Shown here: positions 1 through 6,300 of the stretch, piece after piece
Position numbering within the stretch: the first letter of the stretch is position 1
Layout: every line of letters begins with the position of its first letter
Assembly: GCA_005774595.1 (NCBI GenBank)
Contig: VAUM01000067.1
Span: 1 to 7,940 of the forward strand
DNA from: Actinomycetota bacterium
Lineage (GTDB): Bacteria > Actinomycetota > Coriobacteriia > Anaerosomatales > D1FN1-002
Reading direction: 5' to 3'
Length of the DNA: 7,940 nucleotides
Notes under the pieces: generated by a model
Told to the model about the DNA's origin: nothing
Databases searched by the model: none
What the model saw: only the letters and a program-made list of their open reading frames with translations
Position numbers and translations under genes: made by a program

Positions 1-8
1 GCGAGGGG

Positions 9-278
9 CTAGCTCTCGTCCTCGAGCGGGGTGATGTAGGTGATCGCGGTGACCGAGATCGCGATGAAGGGGCGCCTGTCGCCGACGCGGTGCGTCTGCC
101 CCCTGTCCTTGATCTCGACGTCGGTGAGGCAGATGAACTGGCGGTCGTAGGAGTTGAGGTGGTCTGACAGCCGGTAGCGCTCCCCCTTCTCGGGCTTGAA
201 GATGTTGCCGAGGATGGTGCGCTCAGCGGTCTCCACGACCACGCGGATCTTCTTGTGCGGGACGCTCGCCGGATCCAT
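9..278 (-). CDS. Small conserved-looking protein of unknown function, 89 aa
   Basis: I do not recognise a function. Translation from ATG at 278 gives 89 residues ending in a TAG at 9-11. A GTG start at 314 would add 12 residues, but the ATG follows a purine-rich stretch (GGAAGGGGGGAGG, then CCC) that can act as a ribosome binding site, so I prefer it. The protein has no signal peptide or membrane segment. It alternates short hydrophobic strands (KIRVVVET, TILGNIF, FICLTDVEI, FIAISVTAITYI) around a charged RLSDHLN/YDRQF centre, which suggests a small all-beta cytoplasmic domain. The RLSDHLNS..DRQFI..TDV core resembles small uncharacterised proteins I remember under a DUF label, possibly DUF6812, but I cannot confirm the family. 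It lies 66 bp downstream of the acyltransferase on the same strand and could be co-transcribed or use its own weak promoter. Confidence 0.8.
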   Translation of the reverse strand: MDPASVPHKKIRVVVETAERTILGNIFKPEKGERYRLSDHLNSYDRQFICLTDVEIKDRGQTHRVGDRRPFIAISVTAITYITPLEDES

Positions 279-304
279 GGGCCTCCCCCCTTCCGGATGC
301 GGGC

Positions 305-313
305 AGGATAGCA
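305..313 (-). promoter_or_regulatory. Possible extended -10 promoter for the 89-aa gene
   Basis: On the minus strand the sequence reads TGCTATCCT: a TGN extension followed by TATCCT (4 of 6 matches to TATAAT). It lies about 27 nt upstream of the ATG at 278, which allows a leader of about 20 nt containing the purine-rich ribosome binding site. No convincing -35 is seen. This is a weak candidate in the 66-bp gap after the acyltransferase stop codon. Confidence 0.3.
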
Positions 314-344
314 CAGGGCGCGCCGGCGACGCGGTCGCGCGGGA

Positions 345-1367
345 TCAGCGGCGCGGGCGGCCGCGCCGGCGGACGCGCGCCTCCCCGAGCAGGATCTCCG
401 CGCTCACGGGACTCAGGCGGACGAGCTTCGTGAGCGCGAACGAAGCGGCGAGCGCGACCACGAACGAGGTCGCGACGAGCGTCCACCCGGACCCGGCACC
501 GACCCGCAAGAACGCGAAGTGCATCGCGTAGACGCCCAGTGACGCGCCGCCGAGGCTCGCGAGCGGAGCCAGCATACGCTCCGGCGCGGACGCCGCCAAG
601 AGAGCGAACCCCACGGCGCCCAGCACGCTCTCGACCACGTCGAGCGATGCCCGCAGCGGCGTCGCACCCATCCGCGTCGTCACGACGACCGACACCGCGA
701 CGGCCGCCAGCGCCGCGAGCCCGGCGACCCCGGCCCGAACGGGCAGGCCCTCGCTCACGCTCAACCCCATCCTGCCGAGCGCGTAGCCGCCTGCGAAGTA
801 CGGGAGCAGGCCGAGCAGCGACACGAGCCCGAAGTCCGCGGGGGACTCGAAGGTGCCCGCCTGCCGAGCCCAAACGACCGCGCCGGACAGGGCGACCGCG
901 GCGGCCGCGATACCCGCGATGGCCCGGACGCTGTGCGCGTACCTCGAGATCAGCACCGCGATCGCGGACCAGTAGAAGGCGACGAGCAGGAACCACAGGC
1001 CCTGCCACGGATGCAGGACGACCGCGATCAGATAGCCGGGAAGAGAACCTTCGATACCGAGCAGGTCGAGGCCTGTGGACGCGAACTGAGCCACGGACCA
1101 GTGCAGCACCGCCCAGACCCCGAAGGGCACCAGCAGCCTTCGCGCGCGCCAGCCGAGCCAGTGCGCGCCGTCGTCGTCGGGCGGCGAGGTCAGGTACCCC
1201 GAGACCAGCGCGAACAGCGGCATCGCGAAGGCGGACACGAATGCGAACGCGGGCGACGAGTCACCGACGTGCAGCTTCACCGCGTGACTCAGGACGATGC
1301 CGGTCACCGCGAGGCCGCGCATCGCGTCGAGGCGAGCCGAACGAAGAGAGGTGTGATGCCCGCTCAC
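345..1367 (-). CDS. Acyltransferase-3 family integral membrane protein
   Basis: Proteins of this family move acyl groups, often acetyl, across or at the membrane onto glycans, lipids or antibiotics; the substrate here is unknown. From GTG 1367 the product is 340 residues. It has the family's N-terminal signature RLDAMRGLAV (residues 12-21) followed by a histidine in the first membrane helix (LSHA, His28), a basic WRARRLLVP segment before the next helix, an LWFLLVAFYW helix, and a C-terminal ASLGVYAMHFAF helix typical of the family. About ten hydrophobic segments are visible, and the C-terminus is a basic tail (RVRRRGRPRR). The start is chosen because GGGAAGG lies about 5 nt upstream of GTG 1367. 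ATG 1400 is possible but lacks a ribosome binding site. Extending the frame further to 1526 would run through a tRNA gene and is wrong. Linkage to the nearby sugar transferase suggests glycan decoration, as inference. Confidence 0.85.
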   Translation of the reverse strand: MSGHHTSLRSARLDAMRGLAVTGIVLSHAVKLHVGDSSPAFAFVSAFAMPLFALVSGYLTSPPDDDGAHWLGWRARRLLVPFGVWAVLHWSVAQFASTGLDLLGIEGSLPGYLIAVVLHPWQGLWFLLVAFYWSAIAVLISRYAHSVRAIAGIAAAAVALSGAVVWARQAGTFESPADFGLVSLLGLLPYFAGGYALGRMGLSVSEGLPVRAGVAGLAALAAVAVSVVVTTRMGATPLRASLDVVESVLGAVGFALLAASAPERMLAPLASLGGASLGVYAMHFAFLRVGAGSGWTLVATSFVVALAASFALTKLVRLSPVSAEILLGEARVRRRGRPRR

Positions 1368-1410
1368 TTCGCCTTCCCGCGCGTCGCCGACTGCGGACAT
1401 CGTATGACAA

Positions 1411-1438
1411 GAGGCCCCGGCGGTGTCGCCGAGGCCTC
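1411..1438 (-). terminator. Intrinsic terminator after tRNA-Val
   Basis: Read on the minus strand, GAGGCCTCGGCG, loop ACAC, CGCCGGGGCCTC forms an uninterrupted 12-bp stem with one U-G wobble, followed by a short TTGTC. The plus-strand transcript would have a C-A mismatch at that wobble, so the structure favours leftward transcription. It starts 9 nt past the encoded CCA of the tRNA. The U-tract is weak, which is common in GC-rich genomes. Confidence 0.7.
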
Positions 1439-1447
1439 GTCGGTAGC

Positions 1448-1522
1448 TGGTGGGCGATGTTGGATTTGAACCAACGACCTCTTCCGTGTGAAGGAAGCGC
1501 TCTCCCCCTGAGCCAATCGCCC
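1448..1522 (-). tRNA. tRNA-Val (anticodon CAC), CCA encoded
   Basis: It decodes the valine codon GUG. The minus-strand sequence folds into a full cloverleaf: acceptor stem GGGCGAT/ATCGCCC, D stem GCTC/GAGC with loop AGGGGGA, anticodon stem CTTCC/GGAAG with loop TTCACAC (anticodon CAC at the centre), variable loop AGGTC, T stem GTTGG/CCAAC with loop TTCAAAT, discriminator A, then encoded CCA. The length is 72 nt plus CCA. All stems are perfectly paired. It is a stand-alone tRNA with its own promoter and terminator. Protein frames running through it give the familiar artefact GSNPTS. Confidence 0.97.
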
Positions 1523-1524
1523 GC

Positions 1525-1546
1525 ATGCGGCCACCGCATCGCGGTG
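1525..1546 (-). other. tRNA 5' leader with two mutually exclusive hairpins
   Basis: Between the promoter and the mature tRNA end, the leader RNA reads CACCGC-GAU-GCGGUG (positions 1546-1532), a perfect 6-bp hairpin. The overlapping AUGCGG-UGG-CCGCAU (1539-1525) is a second perfect 6-bp hairpin ending 2 nt before the tRNA. Both need the same GCGG, so only one can form at a time. The DNA also has the 10-bp palindrome CCGCATGCGG at 1521-1530, overlapping the tRNA 5' end. Function unknown; it may affect RNase P processing or be chance in GC-rich DNA. Confidence 0.5.
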
Positions 1547-1556
1547 ACGGGGAGCC

Positions 1557-1585
1557 ATTCTAGCGGGGGCCGGAGCGGGATTCAA
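1557..1585 (-). promoter_or_regulatory. Sigma70-type promoter of tRNA-Val
   Basis: On the minus strand, TTGAAT (positions 1585-1580; 4 of 6 to TTGACA) and TAGAAT (1562-1557; 5 of 6 to TATAAT) are separated by exactly 17 bp. The expected transcription start is near 1550, leaving a leader of about 28 nt before the mature tRNA. The -35 box lies only about 38 bp past the stop codon of the sugar transferase. Confidence 0.7.
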
Positions 1586-1623
1586 ACGCCGCGTCCGACC
1601 GAGCCCTCCGCCGCCCGTCACGG

Positions 1624-3108
1624 TCAGTACGCGCCGCGCGCGCCGAACACCGCGCCCGGCGTCCGGAACAGGATCCCGAGATCCAGCGTGACAGACCAGT
1701 TCTCGATGTAGAACAGGTCGAGGCGGACCATGTCCTCGAAGCTCAGGTTCGAGCGCCCGGAGACCTGCCATAGGCCCGTCATGCCCGGGAGCACCTCCAT
1801 CCGCCGCCAGTGCAGGAGCGTGTACTCACGCACCTCCGACGGCAACGGCGGCCTCGGGCCGACGAGGCTCATCTCGCCCTTGATGACGTTCAGGAGCTGC
1901 GGGAACTCGTCGATTGAGTACTTCCGCAGGAACCGCCCGACCGCAGTGACCCGCGGGTCGTCCCTCATCTTGAACAGCGGGCCGCTCGCCTCGTTGGCCT
2001 CCTCGAGCGCCGCGAGCCGAGCGTCGGCATCGGCCACCATGGAGCGGAACTTCAGCATCCCGAACGGCTTGCCACCCCTGCCCACTCGCTCCTGCGCGTA
2101 GAACACGCGGCCGGGCGACGTCAGCTTGATCCCGAGCATCACCAGCAGCCACACCGGCAGCCCGAGCGCGACGATGGTGAGCGCGATGCACAGGTCGAAG
2201 ATCCGCTTGGTCACGAGGCGCCCCCGCGACAACGACACGCCGCGCACTCCGATGAGCGGGACGCCACCGACCTCCCGGACGAACACGCGGCTCGTCAGCA
2301 CCTCGAACAGGCCGGACGAGACGTGGATCGTCACGGGCAGACCGCGCAGCTCGGCGATCATCCGGCTGAGCACGTCGTGGTCGAACGCAGACGAGGCGAT
2401 CACCACGGCGTCGATGCAGTGCTCGTCGATCACGGAGCGCAGCTCACGTGCGTACCCAAGCACCGGCAACGACGCCGAGCAGTAGTCCAGTTCGAGCCGC
2501 TCGCTCTGCGATGAGGCCATGCAGCCCACCGGCACGAGCCCCGAGCCCGGGTGGGCTTTGAGGATGCGGATGATGTCCGCTGCCTCCGCGTTCGACCCCA
2601 CGATCAACGTGCGCTGAACCCACTTGCCCCGGCGCCGCATGCGATCCAGCGATGCGCGGAGCACGAACCTCCCGACCGTCACGAACACGATGCACATCGC
2701 CCAAGCCGAGAGCGTCCACGCGCGAGAGACGCCGGGCGTCTTGAGCGCGTACGTCGCGAGGATCATCGCGACCACCCCGACGGTGAGCCCGCGAGCGACC
2801 CGCGCGAACTCGCCGGCGCCCCAGAAGAGCCGCTCGAGGTCGTAGAGCCGCTCCGCGCCGAGGAACACGATCCACATGGCTGCCACGATGACCGACAGTG
2901 TGAGATAGTCGGGTTGCCAGGGCGAGTTCTCGAGGACGACCGGCGCCCGGAGGTCGCGGAAGCGCAGCCATGCGGCGCCCAAGGAGCCGACGATCAGCAT
3001 GAGTCCGTCGCACGCGACGAGCGCCGCCACCGCCCACGGCCTCCAGGTGCTCCTTGAGCCCGGAGCCGCAGGCGGGGCCTGCTCCGCCGGTCGGGTCGTC
3101 TCGTCCAT
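1624..3108 (-). CDS. Polyprenyl-phosphate sugar-1-phosphate transferase (WbaP/exopolysaccharide priming type)
   Basis: This enzyme family moves a sugar-1-phosphate from a nucleotide sugar to undecaprenyl phosphate at the inner membrane, the first step of many exopolysaccharide, capsule or O-antigen pathways. The protein is 494 residues, a normal length for the large-form family. About four N-terminal membrane helices lie at residues 26-48, 68-84, 106-123 and 131-150. A Rossmann-like domain follows (RTLIVGSN near 166-173; DAVVIASS near 233-240). The C-terminal bacterial sugar transferase domain begins at KRIFDL (301-306), with a re-entrant hydrophobic helix, ERVG (340-343), LKFRSM (352-357), the catalytic Asp-Glu pair in YSIDEFPQ (D400, E401), MSLVGPRP (413-420) and PGMTGLWQVSGR (441-452). 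All expected motifs are present. The sugar cannot be told from sequence. The start is ATG 3108; there is no ribosome binding site, and the -10 box is 6 nt upstream (see promoter). Confidence 0.93.
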   Translation of the reverse strand: MDETTRPAEQAPPAAPGSRSTWRPWAVAALVACDGLMLIVGSLGAAWLRFRDLRAPVVLENSPWQPDYLTLSVIVAAMWIVFLGAERLYDLERLFWGAGEFARVARGLTVGVVAMILATYALKTPGVSRAWTLSAWAMCIVFVTVGRFVLRASLDRMRRRGKWVQRTLIVGSNAEAADIIRILKAHPGSGLVPVGCMASSQSERLELDYCSASLPVLGYARELRSVIDEHCIDAVVIASSAFDHDVLSRMIAELRGLPVTIHVSSGLFEVLTSRVFVREVGGVPLIGVRGVSLSRGRLVTKRIFDLCIALTIVALGLPVWLLVMLGIKLTSPGRVFYAQERVGRGGKPFGMLKFRSMVADADARLAALEEANEASGPLFKMRDDPRVTAVGRFLRKYSIDEFPQLLNVIKGEMSLVGPRPPLPSEVREYTLLHWRRMEVLPGMTGLWQVSGRSNLSFEDMVRLDLFYIENWSVTLDLGILFRTPGAVFGARGAY

Positions 3109-3114
3109 GCGCAG

Positions 3115-3120
3115 ATTATA
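3115..3120 (-). promoter_or_regulatory. Consensus -10 box implying a leaderless sugar-transferase mRNA
   Basis: The minus strand reads TATAATCTGCGCATG. The perfect TATAAT is followed by 6 nt and then the start codon, so transcription would begin at or next to the A of the ATG. There is no Shine-Dalgarno sequence before the ATG and no in-frame ATG, GTG or TTG upstream within the region I checked. No good -35 is visible 16-18 bp further upstream. Confidence 0.6.
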
Positions 3121-3343
3121 TGCGAGTGCGCCCGCCGACCGCGCTCCGTGACCGTCGGCAACGACCCGCGACGCAGTGCCGGCCGGGCGTGACGAAGCTC
3201 ACATCTGGCTAAACATATAGGTGTCGCGTGACGACAATCATCCTTGAGCACGCCCAACGGCGCGTCTTGTGCTGTTATGCCGGAACGGACGTCGGACAGG
3301 GCCGTCCTCGGAACGGGGCGCCGACGATGCGGAGGTCGTAGAC
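3121..3343. other. Divergent intergenic region with AT-rich island and possible structured leader
   Basis: This 223-bp gap separates the leftward sugar transferase from the rightward giant gene and should contain the latter's promoter. The only AT-rich patch is at 3201-3224, where ACATCT and AGGTGT form a 6-bp inverted repeat (one G-T pair) around GGCTAAACATAT. A poor -10 candidate, TATAGG, is at 3216-3221, without a credible -35. Further on, AGCAC (3247-3251) can pair with GTGCT (3269-3273), with GCC/GGC pairing inside. The octamer CGGAACGG occurs at 3281-3288 and 3309-3316. GGACG (3287-3291) can pair with CGTCC (3303-3307). No known riboswitch is recognised. Confidence 0.4.
3331..3336 (+). 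promoter_or_regulatory. Ribosome binding site fixing the GTG 3344 start
   Basis: GGAGGT is 7 nt upstream of GTG 3344, a near-ideal Shine-Dalgarno site and spacing. It favours GTG 3344 over the in-frame ATG at 3365. The extra residues also supply the arginines of the signal-peptide n-region. Confidence 0.85.
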
Positions 3344-6300
3344 GTGAGACGTAGCTGCAAGCCGATGGAGCGCTGGAGCGTCCCGTGCGCCGTGGCGGCG
3401 ATCGCCGTCGCGGTCGCATGGGCGCTGGGCGTCCCCTCCCTCGCCTGGGCCGCGGGCCCCTCCAGCTATGACTCCTTCCCGTGGCTGCAGGACTTCGCAG
3501 CCGACGGCGGCTATCCCGGCGGCGTCGCGCTCGACAGCGCCGGTGACGTCTTCTCCAGCGAGTGGGACGGCGCGGGCCTCGTCCGCATCAGCAAGTACGA
3601 CCGCGGCACCACTTCGCGCGTGGCAACGTGGGGCACGGCCACCCTGTCCGAGCCCTGCGGCATCGACGTCGACACCTCCGACAAGATCTACGTCGCGGAC
3701 CGCGCGCTCCACCAGGTGTTCGTGTACGACGCGACCGAGCCCGGCAGCGACCCGCTGCTCACGCTCGGCTCGGTGCAGTCGACCGAGGTCGGTCAGTTCG
3801 ACACGCCCAACGGCGTCGCCGTCGACTCATCGGGCTACATCTACGTGGCCGACACCGGCAACAACCGCATCCAGAAGTTCACGGGCGCAGGCGCGTCGGT
3901 GCCGACCACGTTCAACCAGGGCGCCTACGGCCCGCTGTCGCTCCCGTGGCGCATCAGCGTCGACCCGATCAGCGGCGACGTCTACGTCGTCGACCAGGGC
4001 AACGCCCGCATCCTGCAGTACGCATACATCGCCGGCCAGTACGAGATCGTCCAGAGCTACGGGAACACGTCCGGACCGGGGACCTTCGTCGACGTGACCG
4101 GCGTGGGTCTCGGCGTCTACGGCGACGTGTTCGGCGCCGACGACAACCTCAACTGCCTCCTGCGCTTCTCCGACGACGGCTCGTTCCTCGCCACCATCGG
4201 AGCAGCCGGCGACGGCCCGGCTGAGTTCAACACTCCGTGGGACATGAGCGTCGATGCCTCAGGGCACGTGCTGGTGGCGGACACGAATCACGACAAGATC
4301 CAGGAACTCGACTACGTGCGTGCCGACGCCGACACCCTCCCGCCGGTCACCACATCGAACGTGCCCACCACCCCGACCTGGGTCCAGGCGCCGTTCGGCC
4401 TCGTGCTCACCGCGTTCGACGCGAGCTCCACGGTCGCGAGCACCCTGTACTCGCTCGACGGCGGCGATCCGGACCAGGCGTACACGACGACGGTCTCCGT
4501 CGCAACCGAGGGCACGACCACGGTCAAGTTCCACTCCACCGACTCGGAAGGCAACGTCGAGGCGGTCAAGACGGCGACGCTGACCGTCGACGGCTCCGCC
4601 CCGTATACCTCGACCAACTGCACGGGGACGTACGACGGCACCGCCACGATCCACCTGACCGCGACGGACAGCCTCTCCGGCGTGGCCTACACGCAGTACC
4701 AGATCGACGGCGGCATCGTGAAGTTCGGGACGGACTTCTCGGACACGAACATCGGCACGCACACCGTGACCTACCACTCCGTGGACGTCGTGGGGAACCA
4801 CGAGGTCGACCGCGTGACCACGTACACAGTCCGCGTGCCCGACTCGGACCCGCCGATCACCATCGACAACATCTCGAGCTCGTGGCTCAACTCGCAGGTG
4901 ACCGTCTCGCTGTCGGCCACCGACCCGATCACCGGCATGAAGGCGACCTACGTCTCGACCGACGGCGCCTACCCGACGACGGCCTACTACTCCTGGCCGA
5001 TCACGTTCACCGTGTCCACCCCGGGCACGACGACCGTGAAGTTCTACTCCGAGGACCTGCGCGGGAACATCGAGGCGCTGCACACCAAGTACGTCCGGAT
5101 CGACACCCAGCAGCCCCACACCACGAGCGACCTCCAGCCCTCGTACGTCGAGTCGGCCACGGTCAACCTCTCGGCCACGGACGACATGTCGGGCGTGACC
5201 ACCATCTGGTGGCGCACAAGCGGCGAGTGGACCGAGGGCACCCAGATCACCTTCGACACGCCCGGCAACTTCTCGCTGTGGTACCGCTCGCAGGATGCGG
5301 CCGGCAACATGGAGGACTACCACAGCGTCACCGTCGTCGTGCTGCCGCCGGACTCCGACCCGCCGGTCACCACGCACGACATGCCCACCGGCTGGACCCC
5401 GGCGCCGCTCCCGTGTTCACTCAACGCGACCGACCCGTCCGGCATCGAACGCACCTACTACGTGACCGAGACGGTGCGCACCGACACCACGCCGACGACG
5501 GAGTACACCGGCACCTTCTGGATCTCGGCCGAGGGGACGACGTACGTCCGGTTCTTCTCGATCGACACGCGCGGCAACGTCGAGCAGGTCCGCGTCCACA
5601 CGCTGACGCTCGACGCGCAGGCGCCGGTGTCATGGTCAGACGTCCAGGAATCGTACATGGCGTCGGCGACGATCAGCTTCTTCGCCACCGACAATATGTC
5701 CGGCGTCAACAGCATCTGGTCGCGGGTCGACGGCGCCGGCGGCTGGCAGATCGGCTCGCAACGCTTCGTCGGCACGTACGGCTCGCACTACGTCGAGTGG
5801 TACGCCCGTGACTTCGCGGGGCTCGACGAGGCGCCCCACCTCGCCTACTTCGTGATCGCACCACCGGACACCAACAAGCCGGTGACCACGACCAACATCG
5901 ACTCCAGCTGGCATCAGGGATCGTTCACGGTGACGATGACGGCGTGGGACGCGTCGAGCACCGTCGCCGAGACCCGGTACTCCATCAACTCGCCCACGAG
6001 CCTTCCGAGCGTCTACACGACGGGGTTCGCCGTCAGCGGCGACGGCACGCAGACCGTCCGCTACCGGTCCCGGGACGTCTGGAACAACTACGAGGACACC
6101 CAGACCGCGTACGTGCTGCTCGACAACTCGCCGCCGAACACCACCTCGGACATCGCGCCCAAGTACGAGGATGTCGCGCACATCCACCTCTCCCCCGCCG
6201 ACGCGTACTCGGGTGTGAACCAGACCCGCTTCAAGGTGGATTCGGGGCCGACGCAGTACGGCACCGAGACCACCGTCACCGGCTACGCGTACCACACGAT

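Noticed and set aside
1521..1530. Palindrome CCGCATGCGG at the tRNA 5' end as an integration (att) site
   Set aside because: There is no integrase, no tRNA-fragment duplication and no flanking island in the window. It is better explained as part of the leader hairpins.
1572..1595. GATTCAAAC resembling a second tRNA T-loop
   Set aside because: The flanking 5-mers do not pair and no anticodon or acceptor stem can be found. The TTCAA belongs to the tRNA promoter -35 region.
223..1711. Minus-strand frame 223-1008 and plus-strand frames 539-1711 and 933-1469
   Set aside because: They are shadows of the acyltransferase; one also runs through the tRNA. Their translations are Arg/Pro/Ala-rich with no motifs.
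1826..3057. Frames opposite or out of phase with the sugar transferase (such as 2444-3037 and 2551-3057)
   Set aside because: The sugar transferase frame has every family motif in order; the others have none.
3190..3330. Possible c-di-GMP (GEMM) riboswitch, prompted by GGCTAAAC and GACGACAA
   Set aside because: The conserved GACGCAAAGCC block, tetraloop receptor and the closing stems are missing. The similarity is limited to short pieces.
3365..3367. ATG start for the giant protein
   Set aside because: The GGAGGT site is correctly spaced for GTG 3344, and the longer start gives the signal peptide its basic n-region.
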